NCBI GenBank assembly: GCA_947178455.1
Contig: CAMWYI010000095.1
Location: 1 to 7,023 of the forward strand
Direction: 5' to 3'
Origin: an uncultured Alistipes sp.
GTDB taxonomy: Bacteria; Bacteroidota; Bacteroidia; Bacteroidales; Rikenellaceae
Length of the DNA stretch: 7,023 nt
A program made the position numbers and the translations under genes. Positions within the stretch are counted from its first letter, which is position 1; each line of letters begins with the position of its first letter. The notes below the pieces were generated by a model. That model was given only the letters and a program-made list of their open reading frames with translations, had not been told where the DNA came from and did no database searches. Below are positions 1-5,475 of this stretch, piece by piece.

Positions 1-287
1 ATGCCTACTTGGTCGGCTACGTTCATGCCGATAACGGCCGGAGCGATGATTTCGTTCACGTTCTTCACGGCATTCAGGACGCCTTTGCCCAGATAGCGGC
101 TCTTGTCGCCGTCGCGAAGCTCCAAAGCTTCGTTTTCGCCGGTCGAAGCACCGCTCGGAACGGCAGCACGACCGAATGCGCCCGACTGGGTGCGAACTTC
201 GACCTCGACGGTCGGATTACCTCGCGAGTCGAGAATCTCGCGGGCATGCACTTCGATAATCTCCATAGAGATGTCCATCGTATTCAT
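1..287 (-). CDS. eno: Enolase, N-terminal part (runs off the left edge)
   Basis: Phosphopyruvate hydratase of glycolysis: converts 2-phosphoglycerate to phosphoenolpyruvate in the cytoplasm. About 95 codons are visible and the 3' part lies beyond position 1. The translation carries the hallmarks of the enolase N-terminal domain: AREILDSRGNPTVEVEV near the start, the mobile loop AVPSGASTGENEALELRDGD with the serine that coordinates the second Mg2+, and GKGVLNAVKNVNE. Three in-frame ATGs are possible, at 287, 278 and 266. The one at 266 (MEIIEVHARE) best matches the usual length of bacterial enolases; 287 is the longest choice and is annotated here, so the first seven residues are uncertain. 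No Shine-Dalgarno sequence decides it, as is usual in Bacteroidota. The gene has its own -7 promoter box at 336-343, separating it from the AbiGi-like gene upstream. Identity is very secure; only the start is open. Confidence 0.96.
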   Translation of the reverse strand, partial: MNTMDISMEIIEVHAREILDSRGNPTVEVEVRTQSGAFGRAAVPSGASTGENEALELRDGDKSRYLGKGVLNAVKNVNEIIAPAVIGMNVADQVG

Positions 288-335
288 AAAAGTGTGATTT
301 TATTAAAATAAAAAATGCTTTTCCGTTTGGTGTCG

Positions 336-343
336 CAAAGATA
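336..343 (-). promoter_or_regulatory. Promoter -7 box of eno
   Basis: Read on the minus strand the bases are TATCTTTG, a perfect match to the Bacteroidota -7 consensus TAnnTTTG. Transcription would start near 329, giving a leader of about 40 nt before the ATG at 287. I see no TTTG at the expected 19 nt further upstream, so only half of the promoter is supported. The 288-431 gap holds no gene. Confidence 0.65.
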
Positions 344-431
344 GAAAATAAATCGGGGGATTCGAGTGTTTAGTGTTATTTTTTTCACGACTGGACGGAC
401 AGCTTGAAATTCGGGCAAAAAATTCTATGAA

Positions 432-1154
432 TCAGATATTCCGTATCAGTGTTTCATATCCTATGATTTTGGATAGCAGCATTTCTCTGTCGGCTTGGGA
501 TATTTTTACCAATTCTTTTCCTCCTACACGCGATAACTCCATGATGAATTCGTGGATGGCTAAAATGTTTTTTTCTTCTACGATAATAAAATCGATGTCG
601 TTTATGTCGAATTTTAGTGGAGAGCCGATATGTCTTTTGTTGATCGGATTCTTTTTGATATAGTCGTCGTATTCTTTTCTCGTTTTCCATTGATACTGAT
701 TGCGGGATTCATATATTTTTCGCCACTCCCGGACCATATAATTGCACTCGTTTTTCGACGATAAATCATATAGAGGTTTCGCCAATCCCAATATACGATA
801 GGCTTTGTAATCCGATTTGTTTTCTTCAAAGGCTTTTTTAGCATCAATTATCATTTGAGTGGATTGACACCCGCGATTGTTCGGATAATAGATTACCGGT
901 TGCAGTTTGTGCGCGATTCCCCATGTGCGTTTCATTCCGATACCGACTTTCGACTTCGCATATTTTATATCGGAGAGGTGCGCTAACGGAATGTCGCAGA
1001 AACAGGTCATCGGAATACCGATGCTGATGTTTTTTCTGTCGTCGGAATAGACTTCCTCTTTACAAAAATGCACTCTGAATCCTTTTTCGATGATGCTTTT
1101 CAAAGATTCCAAATTTTTTGTGTAGTGAAAGAACGAATTACTGTAAATTCTCAT
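432..1154 (-). CDS. AbiGi-family protein (abortive phage infection), orphan
   Basis: A 240-residue protein that I recognise as AbiGi-like (Pfam PF10899, described as the putative antitoxin half of the lactococcal abortive-infection pair AbiGi/AbiGii). Visible features are an N-terminal block FFHYTKNLESLKSIIEKGF (residues 8-26), then a cysteine (31), IPMTCFCDIPL (47-57), the stretch GIGMKRTWGI followed by PVIYY (71-90), and a later NYMVREWRKI (138-147) that matches the family's conserved 'EREWR' segment. The C-terminal part (about 180-240) ends in a helical stretch. There is no signal peptide or membrane segment, so it is probably cytoplasmic. The reading frame is open upstream to 1319, but that part overlaps the end of the neighbouring lipoprotein gene and lacks family similarity; the ATG at 1154 fits. 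It starts 43 bp after the lipoprotein gene with no promoter of its own visible, which suggests cotranscription. No AbiGii-like toxin is in the window. The gene is AT-rich compared with eno and nspC. Function is inferred from family only. Confidence 0.8.
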   Translation of the reverse strand: MRIYSNSFFHYTKNLESLKSIIEKGFRVHFCKEEVYSDDRKNISIGIPMTCFCDIPLAHLSDIKYAKSKVGIGMKRTWGIAHKLQPVIYYPNNRGCQSTQMIIDAKKAFEENKSDYKAYRILGLAKPLYDLSSKNECNYMVREWRKIYESRNQYQWKTRKEYDDYIKKNPINKRHIGSPLKFDINDIDFIIVEEKNILAIHEFIMELSRVGGKELVKISQADREMLLSKIIGYETLIRNI

Positions 1155-1197
1155 GGTTGCTTCATTTTTTATGGTTTGACATGTTTTTTTCGGTGTA

Positions 1198-3039
1198 TTA
1201 TTGGCCCAGTTCCGTAATGGGATAAAGATAATTTCCCCAGACGTCAGCGTGTTGATAATACCGAACGCAACCACGCGGAACTTGCAATGTACATTCATAC
1301 TGAATGCCTGTAAATACATTATTGATACTGCATTCGGGCGGAATCGCGGTTCCGATTTTGAATAGACTCAAATTGCGATCGAGGTGAAACGCAAATGCTC
1401 CAATGTATTTTACCTGTGTACAGTTAGACATATCCATGGTTCTTAAATTTGTCAAATAACAGAATGCTCCATGAGCCAACCCTATGCCGTCGTCGAAAGC
1501 GATGTCGGCACCCTCAATAGTTTTCAGTTTGGAGTTTTTCTCGAAAGTTACCGTTGCTAACTCGGAACAACCTTTGAACGCGCCTTCTTCGATTGTTTCG
1601 ACAGCGGCTGGAATTTCGATAGACGTAATCGGACAACGAATGAATGTGGAGTATGCAATAGTTTTCAGTTTGGAACCTTTCTCGAAAGTTACCGTTGCCA
1701 ATTTGGTACAATGCGCAAAAGCTTCATACTTGATTGTTTCTACAGTGGCAGGAATCTCGATAGCGGTAATCGAACAACCTGCGAAAGCTGCCCCCTCGAT
1801 TGTTTTGACACTGGCAGGGATTTCAATAGAGGTAATTGGACAATACCCGAAAGCATGGAATCCAATTGTTTCGACACCGACAGGAATTTCAATGGCGTTA
1901 AGCGAAGTGTGGGAGAAGGTCATTTGTTCAATAGTTCTTAATTTGGAACCTTTCTCGAAAATTACCGTTGCCAACTTGGAACAGTAATCGAAAGCACAAG
2001 TTTCGATTGTTTCGACACTGGCGGGAATTTCGACATAGGTAATCATTGGACAATCCTTGAATGCCCACGAGCCGATTGTCGTAACTCCGTTCGGTATTAC
2101 GACTGATTGGAGGCTACTGCGAAAAAACATTTCTTTTCCGATTATTGTCAAAGTCTTCGGCAACATCAGATTGGTGATGCTGGATTGGTAAAACGCTTTC
2201 TCCGGCAGTTCCGTAATCTTGACTTCGGATAGGTCGAGGTTTCTCAAAGCGGACATTTGCGAAATCGTAACGAAATCTTCGTCGTTCAATACGCCTGTAA
2301 TTTTCAATGAAACCGTCGAATTTGCATCCAATCCTTTTTCAGTTAGAACGGATGCCAATGTCCCTTTTTGGGCGACATGAACGGTTGGGTAGGGTTCTTC
2401 TGCTTGGCTTATCGTTACCGTTTCGGATAATTCGCCGCTGGTGATTGTTATCGTTCCCTCTCGCTTTTCCTTCTCTGTATTCTTGGCGACGTTGAAAATA
2501 AGTTTGTCGATTTTCAAAGCACGAGTTCCAGTAAACGTTATCCAAGTTTCGCAATCTTTGCCGATTTCATATTGATAATTGATGTTGGCCTTGACTTCGA
2601 TAATGGCTTCACCGCCAGCGGCATCTATTTCGATTAAAGAGGATGTAACAGTGAGCGTATTCTTTTGTTTCTGCGTTACCGTCAAATTCTTGGAAACAGC
2701 TCCGCAAGTAAACGTAAAAATAACATTGCGTTCTTCGGACGTATCGTTGGCTTTGGCTGTGAAAGTTACTTTGTCTCCACCATAACCGGTCGTTTGGGAT
2801 GGTGTGCACCATGATTTGTCGCCCGATAATGTCCATTGCACAAGGCGATTATCGGTTGAAACAGTAATGGCTTTCGTTCCACCTGTCTCATCGAACTGCA
2901 AATTTTGAGGGGAAAGGTGTATTTCCGATACTTGTTCCGGCGGGGTAGGTGAAACAGGATCGGGTTGGTCGTCCGCGTCATTGCTTGAACATCCGTAAAA
3001 CGACAAAGTTGACAAAACAAATAAAAACAACTTTTTCAT
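1198..3039 (-). CDS. Surface lipoprotein with two BACON domains and BspA-type leucine-rich repeats
   Basis: A 613-residue protein. It begins MKKLFLFVLSTLSFYGC: a lysine pair, a hydrophobic stretch and a lipidation cysteine at 17 (lipobox F-Y-G-C is atypical at -3). The acidic residues just after the cysteine (SSNDADD) resemble the Bacteroidota lipoprotein export signal for surface display. Residues about 38-124 and 127-213 are two BACON-type beta-sandwich domains, each with the pattern L-x-F-(D/E)-x-x-G-G followed by a terminal V-T-x-x-Q/I-S-Q-A strand. Residues about 284-555 are repeats of the LRR_5/BspA type (IEIPxxVxTIExxAFxxC). The tail (556-613) carries the usual capping segment with IPPEC and VPRGCVRYY. 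BspA-type proteins bind host matrix or other cells, but the ligand here is unknown. The frame is open to 3246, yet the signal peptide fixes the start at 3039. A consensus promoter lies about 280 bp upstream and the AbiGi-like gene follows after 43 bp. Confidence 0.88.
   Translation of the reverse strand: MKKLFLFVLSTLSFYGCSSNDADDQPDPVSPTPPEQVSEIHLSPQNLQFDETGGTKAITVSTDNRLVQWTLSGDKSWCTPSQTTGYGGDKVTFTAKANDTSEERNVIFTFTCGAVSKNLTVTQKQKNTLTVTSSLIEIDAAGGEAIIEVKANINYQYEIGKDCETWITFTGTRALKIDKLIFNVAKNTEKEKREGTITITSGELSETVTISQAEEPYPTVHVAQKGTLASVLTEKGLDANSTVSLKITGVLNDEDFVTISQMSALRNLDLSEVKITELPEKAFYQSSITNLMLPKTLTIIGKEMFFRSSLQSVVIPNGVTTIGSWAFKDCPMITYVEIPASVETIETCAFDYCSKLATVIFEKGSKLRTIEQMTFSHTSLNAIEIPVGVETIGFHAFGYCPITSIEIPASVKTIEGAAFAGCSITAIEIPATVETIKYEAFAHCTKLATVTFEKGSKLKTIAYSTFIRCPITSIEIPAAVETIEEGAFKGCSELATVTFEKNSKLKTIEGADIAFDDGIGLAHGAFCYLTNLRTMDMSNCTQVKYIGAFAFHLDRNLSLFKIGTAIPPECSINNVFTGIQYECTLQVPRGCVRYYQHADVWGNYLYPITELGQ
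1375..2190 (-). repeat. BspA-type LRR array inside the lipoprotein gene
   Basis: This part encodes tandem leucine-rich repeats of about 20-23 residues built on S-I-E-I-P-x-x-V-x-T-I-E-x-x-A-F-x-x-C. A longer unit, L-A-T-V-x-F-E-K-x-S-K-L-x-T-I, occurs three times (residues 356-370, 447-461 and 494-508, encoded at 1930-1974, 1657-1701 and 1516-1560). By eye the middle copy matches each of the other two at 41 of 45 bases. Such near-identical in-frame segments are substrates for recombinational gain or loss of repeats. Confidence 0.85.
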
Positions 3040-3314
3040 GGTTGTAAATAATTTGGTTTTGTCGTTCCGGCACCTGCACGACAAGTTCAATAATTCGGAT
3101 TCAATGAAAAAAGCAGAAAGCGTGGTGCCGAAACTTATTTTAAGAGAATAGGCTCTGGTAAGCCGCGAAGATAAAACAAGCAACAACTCCACGCCTATAC
3201 ACCCTGCAGAACGCAAGGTATACGACGCGGTAAGATGCCTGCCCATTCACTCTTCTAAATTTACCAGATTTATTCTCTGTGAACAAGCTACACTTTCCGT
3301 GTAATCAATATGTC
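3040..3314 (-). other. Long 5' leader of the BspA-like lipoprotein gene
   Basis: Between the predicted start of transcription and the ATG at 3039 lie about 275 nt without a recognisable gene. The frame of the lipoprotein is open across most of it (from an ATG at 3246, 69 extra codons), but the translation does not look like a domain and would bury the signal peptide, so I treat it as untranslated. It contains a long-range stem (3064-3134). I see no known riboswitch. Confidence 0.5.
3064..3134 (-). promoter_or_regulatory. Imperfect inverted repeat (stem-loop) in the leader
   Basis: Arms at 3064-3080 and 3121-3134 pair over 13 bp, including a perfect CGGCACC/GGTGCCG core (3068-3074 with 3124-3130), one mismatch and a 3-nt bulge. 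They enclose a 40-nt loop. On the transcribed strand the structure ends about 25 nt before the start codon at 3039, so it could affect translation or mRNA stability. It is not followed by a T-tract, so it is not an intrinsic terminator. Confidence 0.5.
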
Positions 3315-3320
3315 ATACTG

Positions 3321-3351
3321 CAAAAATAGATATATTCGGGGAAAATGCAAA
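3321..3351 (-). promoter_or_regulatory. Consensus Bacteroidota promoter for the lipoprotein/AbiGi unit
   Basis: On the minus strand the -33 box TTTG (3348-3351) is followed after exactly 19 nt by the -7 box TATTTTTG (3321-3328), a full match to TTTG-N19-TAnnTTTG. It lies between the tRNA-Lys terminator and the lipoprotein gene and points toward the latter. The predicted start is near 3314. Confidence 0.75.
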
Positions 3352-3387
3352 AGGAACCAGTCCGAAAGAGGTTGTCTCCGGGCGGAT

Positions 3388-3429
3388 AAAAACAAAAAGA
3401 GTTGCCAATCGTATGATTGGCAACTCTTT
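3388..3429 (-). terminator. Intrinsic terminator of tRNA-Lys
   Basis: A perfect 15-bp stem (3396-3410 with 3415-3429; core GAGTTGCCAATC) closes a 4-nt loop. On the minus strand it is followed by TTGTTTTT. It begins 5 nt after the tRNA, ending that transcript before the next promoter. The stem is symmetric, but the plus-strand flank is not T-rich, so it acts mainly on minus-strand transcription. Confidence 0.92.
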
Positions 3430-3433
3430 CCAG

Positions 3434-3506
3434 TGAACCCGCTGGGGCTCGAACCCAGGACCCCAACATTAAAAGTGTTGTGCTCTACCTGCTGAGCTAC
3501 GGATTC
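3434..3506 (-). tRNA. tRNA-Lys (anticodon TTT)
   Basis: All cloverleaf arms can be drawn on the minus strand. The 7-bp acceptor stem is GAATCCG/CGGGTTC with one T-G pair. The D arm is GCTC/GAGC, the anticodon stem CAACA/TGTTG with loop CTTTTAA, and the T arm CTGGG/CCCAG with loop TTCGAGC. The discriminator base is A. The anticodon TTT (3471-3473) reads AAA and AAG lysine codons. The length is 73 nt and the 3' CCA is not encoded (CTG follows), so it must be added after transcription. It has its own promoter (3548-3578) and terminator (3388-3429), so it forms a single-gene unit. Confidence 0.97.
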
Positions 3507-3547
3507 TCCGTGTGCCGATGAAACGGCTCCGTTCCGATTCGGCGGTG

Positions 3548-3578
3548 CAAATATACGGATTAAATTTTAATCTGCAAG
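3548..3578 (-). promoter_or_regulatory. Promoter of tRNA-Lys
   Basis: The -7 box TATATTTG (3548-3555, minus strand) matches TAnnTTTG. Nineteen nt upstream is CTTG (3575-3578), three of four bases of the TTTG -33 box. It is divergent from the promoter at 3605-3635, with only 26 bp between the two -33 boxes. Confidence 0.78.
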
Positions 3579-3604
3579 ATTTCGACCGTTGTTTTTGCGG
3601 AATT

Positions 3605-3635
3605 TTTGCAAATCCGAAATAAAACGATACTTTTG
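3605..3635 (+). promoter_or_regulatory. Promoter of the carboxynorspermidine dehydrogenase gene
   Basis: TTTG (3605-3608), a 19-nt spacer and TACTTTTG (3628-3635) give a perfect match to the Bacteroidota housekeeping consensus. Transcription would start near 3642, leaving a leader of about 30 nt before the ATG at 3673. The leader is A/T-rich with no Shine-Dalgarno sequence. Confidence 0.85.
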
Positions 3636-3672
3636 TATTCCAATAAATAATCCTCTAAATCGAATATCTGTT

Positions 3673-4863
3673 ATGTGTAGAGCGTTGATTATCGGTGCCG
3701 GCGGTGTCGGGACGGTCGTTACGCAGAAAATCGCGGCCAATCCCGTTTTTTCGGACGTGATGCTGGCCAGCCGTACCAAATCGAAGTGCGATGCCGTAGC
3801 CGCTGCTATCGGCGGGAATCGGGTCAAGACGGCGCAGGTCGATGCCGATAATGTGGCCGAATTGTGCGAATTGTTCCGGTCGTTCAAACCCGACATCGTG
3901 GTCAATGTGGCCCTTCCGTATCAAGACTTGACGATTATGGACGCTTGCCTCGAATGCGGCTGCAACTACTTGGATACGGCCAACTACGAGCCGAAAGACG
4001 AGGCGCATTTCGAGTATTCGTGGCAGTGGGCTTATCAGGACCGTTTCAAGGCGGCCGGTCTTACGGCGATTCTCGGTTGCGGCTTCGACCCGGGCGTAAC
4101 GGCTATTTTCACGGCTTATGCTGCCAAGCACCATTTCGACGAAATCCACTATTTGGACATCGTGGATTGCAATGCCGGAAATCACGGTATGGCTTTCGCG
4201 ACCAACTTCAATCCCGAAATCAATATCCGCGAGGTGACGCAAAAGGGCCGTTATTACGAAAACGGCGAGTGGGTGACGACCGAACCGCATGAAATTCACC
4301 AACCGCTGAATTATCCCGGAATCGGCGAACGCGAATCGTATGTGATTTACCACGAGGAGCTGGAATCGCTCGTGAAGAATTATCCGACTATCAAGCGGGC
4401 GCGTTTCTGGATGACTTTCGGGCAGGAATACCTCACGCACTTGCGGGTGATTCAGAATATCGGTATGGCGCGTATCGACCCGATTATCTACAACGGGGTC
4501 GAAATCGTGCCGATTCAGTTCCTCAAAGCCGTGCTTCCCGACCCCAAATCGTTGGGTGCCAACTATCACGGGCAAACCTCTATCGGTTGCCGGATTCGCG
4601 GTATCAAGGACGGCAAGGAACGCACCTACTATATTTATAATAACTGCGACCACGAACAGGCTTACAAAGAGACCGGTACGCAGGCGGTCAGCTTCACGAC
4701 GGGTGTGCCCGCTGCGCTGGGCGCTTCGATGTGGGCCAAAGGCTTGTGGCGCGGGGCAGGCGTGTTCAACGTCGAGGAGTTCGACCCCGATCCGTTCCTC
4801 GCCGAGTTGGGCCCGCAGGGGTTGCCTTGGCACGAATTGTTCGACGTGGACATCGAAGTGTAA
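3673..4863 (+). CDS. Carboxynorspermidine/carboxyspermidine dehydrogenase (saccharopine dehydrogenase family)
   Basis: A 396-residue cytoplasmic enzyme. The family condenses aspartate beta-semialdehyde with putrescine or diaminopropane and reduces the Schiff base with NADPH, giving carboxyspermidine or carboxynorspermidine. Residues 4-13 (ALIIGAGGVG) are the Rossmann nucleotide-binding motif. NYLDTANYEPKDE (98-110) and LGCGFDPGVTAIF (134-146) are typical of the saccharopine dehydrogenase/Lys1-like fold. The C-terminal third (about 280-396) holds the substrate domain and ends in WHELFDVDIEV. The frame is open from 3589, but the start at 3673 puts the Rossmann strand at the N-terminus and sits at a normal distance from the promoter; an earlier start would overlap the promoter. 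The partner decarboxylase nspC lies 612 bp downstream on the same strand, which strongly favours the polyamine role over lysine metabolism. Whether the substrate is putrescine or diaminopropane cannot be read from the sequence; in Bacteroidota the product is generally spermidine. Confidence 0.92.
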   Translation: MCRALIIGAGGVGTVVTQKIAANPVFSDVMLASRTKSKCDAVAAAIGGNRVKTAQVDADNVAELCELFRSFKPDIVVNVALPYQDLTIMDACLECGCNYLDTANYEPKDEAHFEYSWQWAYQDRFKAAGLTAILGCGFDPGVTAIFTAYAAKHHFDEIHYLDIVDCNAGNHGMAFATNFNPEINIREVTQKGRYYENGEWVTTEPHEIHQPLNYPGIGERESYVIYHEELESLVKNYPTIKRARFWMTFGQEYLTHLRVIQNIGMARIDPIIYNGVEIVPIQFLKAVLPDPKSLGANYHGQTSIGCRIRGIKDGKERTYYIYNNCDHEQAYKETGTQAVSFTTGVPAALGASMWAKGLWRGAGVFNVEEFDPDPFLAELGPQGLPWHELFDVDIEV

Positions 4864-4897
4864 ATTGTTGCCTATGAAGCATTAAAAATTGAAACCG

Positions 4898-4950
4898 GCG
4901 GCGTTCGGGACATAGACGCCGCTCGACATACAAAAGCACATCGGCTTTTT
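4898..4950 (+). terminator. Two hairpins after the dehydrogenase gene (weak terminator candidate)
   Basis: First is a perfect 7-bp GC-rich stem, GCGGCGT/ACGCCGC (4898-4904 with 4916-4922), with no T-tract. Second is a 6-bp stem AAAAGC/GCTTTT (4932-4937 with 4944-4949) ending in five T. The second could end the upstream transcript, but the stem is short. A stronger terminator stands at 5068-5098, so this site may be leaky or unused. Confidence 0.35.
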
Positions 4951-4954
4951 CTCG

Positions 4955-5068
4955 CTCGTGAAAATTGGACACTTTCAGAAATGCGAGGATAAAAGTAGAT
5001 GTTCACGCTGCTTGTCGGCGTGGGCATGACTTATATCTCGCGTTTCGGGTTGTCCAATACCTCACGAG
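4955..5068 (+). ncRNA. 114-nt imperfect palindrome, candidate structured RNA
   Basis: The stretch folds by eye into one rod of about 43 base pairs, four of them G-T wobbles. From outside in: CTCGTG/CACGAG (4955-4960 with 5063-5068); ATTGGACA/TGTCCAAT (4964-4971 with 5051-5058); T4975-C4976 with 5048-5049; GAAAT (4978-4982) with 5042-5046; GCGAG/CTCGC (4983-4987 with 5037-5041); ATA/TAT; AAGT/ACTT; and ATG/CAT running through two wobbles into CACGC/GCGTG (5004-5008 with 5018-5022). The terminal loop is 9 nt. Only small bulges and mismatches interrupt it. It abuts a terminator and lies upstream of a small lipoprotein gene. I found no TAnnTTTG promoter in front of it on either strand, so it is probably part of the dehydrogenase 3' end or the lipoprotein leader. 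I do not recognise it as a known RNA family. Confidence 0.5.
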
Positions 5069-5098
5069 TGGATATAATGATTATGTCCACGTTTTTTT
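5068..5098 (+). terminator. Intrinsic terminator directly after the 114-nt hairpin
   Basis: A 10-bp stem (5068-5077 with 5081-5090; GTGGATATAA against TTATGTCCAC, one wobble) closes a 3-nt loop and is followed by G and seven T. It is a good rho-independent terminator for plus-strand transcription. It shares base 5068 with the closing stem of the preceding palindrome and ends 26 nt before the lipoprotein start, a position suited to attenuation. Confidence 0.82.
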
Positions 5099-5124
5099 AT
5101 TGATGAATAAAACCCGAACGCGCA

Positions 5125-5394
5125 ATGAAAAAAAATGTAAAAAATTTGCTGGCAGGATGTCTGGCGCTGCTGTTTCTCCCGTCTTGTGCCGTAATCAGTA
5201 CTCCGGTCAATGGATTCAGCGAACAAATGATTGTCTTGAAAGAACACTTCCCCGAACTTTATGACCTCCATTCGCAAGGAAAAATCGTCATCTGGGGCAT
5301 GTGGCAAAAGGAAAAAAGAGGGGACGAAACGGGCGAAAAAAAGTATTCGGTCGAGTATATTCAAAACTACATTCGCAAGAGCTATTCGGAATAG
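5125..5394 (+). CDS. Small lipoprotein of unknown function
   Basis: An 89-residue protein with a classic lipoprotein signal: MKKNVKN, a hydrophobic core (about 8-17), then the lipobox L-P-S-C with the lipidated cysteine at 21. The mature part is only about 69 residues. It contains a short helical segment (FSEQMIVLKEHFPELYDLHSQ, about residues 31-51) leading into a strand (GKIVIWGMW), a charged linker rich in K, E and D, and a C-terminal KYSVEYIQNYIRKSY. It resembles the many small Bacteroidota lipoproteins of this size, but I cannot assign a family. The start at 5125 is fixed by the signal peptide. The gene is isolated between two intrinsic terminators (5068-5098 and 5419-5456). I see no promoter box in the 26 nt between the upstream terminator and the start, so expression seems to need readthrough. 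That it is a real gene is well supported; its role is unknown. Confidence 0.8.
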   Translation: MKKNVKNLLAGCLALLFLPSCAVISTPVNGFSEQMIVLKEHFPELYDLHSQGKIVIWGMWQKEKRGDETGEKKYSVEYIQNYIRKSYSE

Positions 5395-5418
5395 GTATAA
5401 ATACCTATATTGAAGCAG

Positions 5419-5456
5419 AAAAACTCGGCATGGAAATTCCTTTGCCGAGTTTTTTT
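5419..5456 (+). terminator. Intrinsic terminator after the small lipoprotein gene
   Basis: A 12-bp stem (5419-5430 with 5443-5454; core ACTCGGCA/TGCCGAGT) closes a 12-nt loop, with a run of seven T at 5450-5456. It starts 24 nt after the stop at 5394. The next promoter box begins one base after the T-run. Confidence 0.9.
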
Positions 5457-5457
5457 G

Positions 5458-5465
5458 TAACTTTG
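5458..5465 (+). promoter_or_regulatory. -7 box of nspC, very close to its start codon
   Basis: TAACTTTG matches TAnnTTTG. The region 19 nt upstream falls in the loop of the preceding terminator and has no TTTG; the nearest TTTG (5441-5444) is 13 nt away. With the usual spacing, transcription would start near 5471-5473, only a few bases before the ATG at 5476. Confidence 0.6.
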
Positions 5466-5475
5466 TCTGCAACGA

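Noticed and set aside
1155..1319. N-terminal extension of the AbiGi-like protein by 55 residues
   Set aside because: The extension overlaps the 3' end of the lipoprotein gene, and conserved family sequence begins only at the ATG at 1154.
3310..3495. 61-codon plus-strand frame
   Set aside because: It runs through the minus-strand promoter, the terminator hairpin and most of tRNA-Lys.
3434..3506. tRNA-Lys as integration site of the neighbouring islet
   Set aside because: I looked for a second copy of the tRNA 3' end near the eno side (288-431) and found none, and no integrase gene is in the window.
3655..4833. Long open frame (392 codons) antisense to the dehydrogenase gene
   Set aside because: It lies entirely opposite a recognised enzyme with strong codon bias; the translation is Arg/His-rich without any domain. 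It is a shadow frame.
4955..5068. Integron attC site as explanation of the long palindrome
   Set aside because: attC sites are imperfect palindromes of similar size, but the outer boxes here are CTCGTG/CACGAG with no GTTRRRY/RYYYAAC core, and there is no integrase or cassette array.
5073..5078. TATAAT, like an enterobacterial -10 box, before the lipoprotein gene
   Set aside because: Bacteroidota sigma factor uses TAnnTTTG, and these bases form the 5' arm of the terminator stem; no matching -35 is seen.
4999..5103. Mini-frame of 34 codons inside the palindrome (starting MFTLLVGVGM)
   Set aside because: It looked briefly like the end of a membrane protein, but in-frame stops stand just upstream, it spans the hairpin and the terminator T-run, and there is no start context. 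The RNA fold explains the sequence better; a decayed gene fragment is not excluded.
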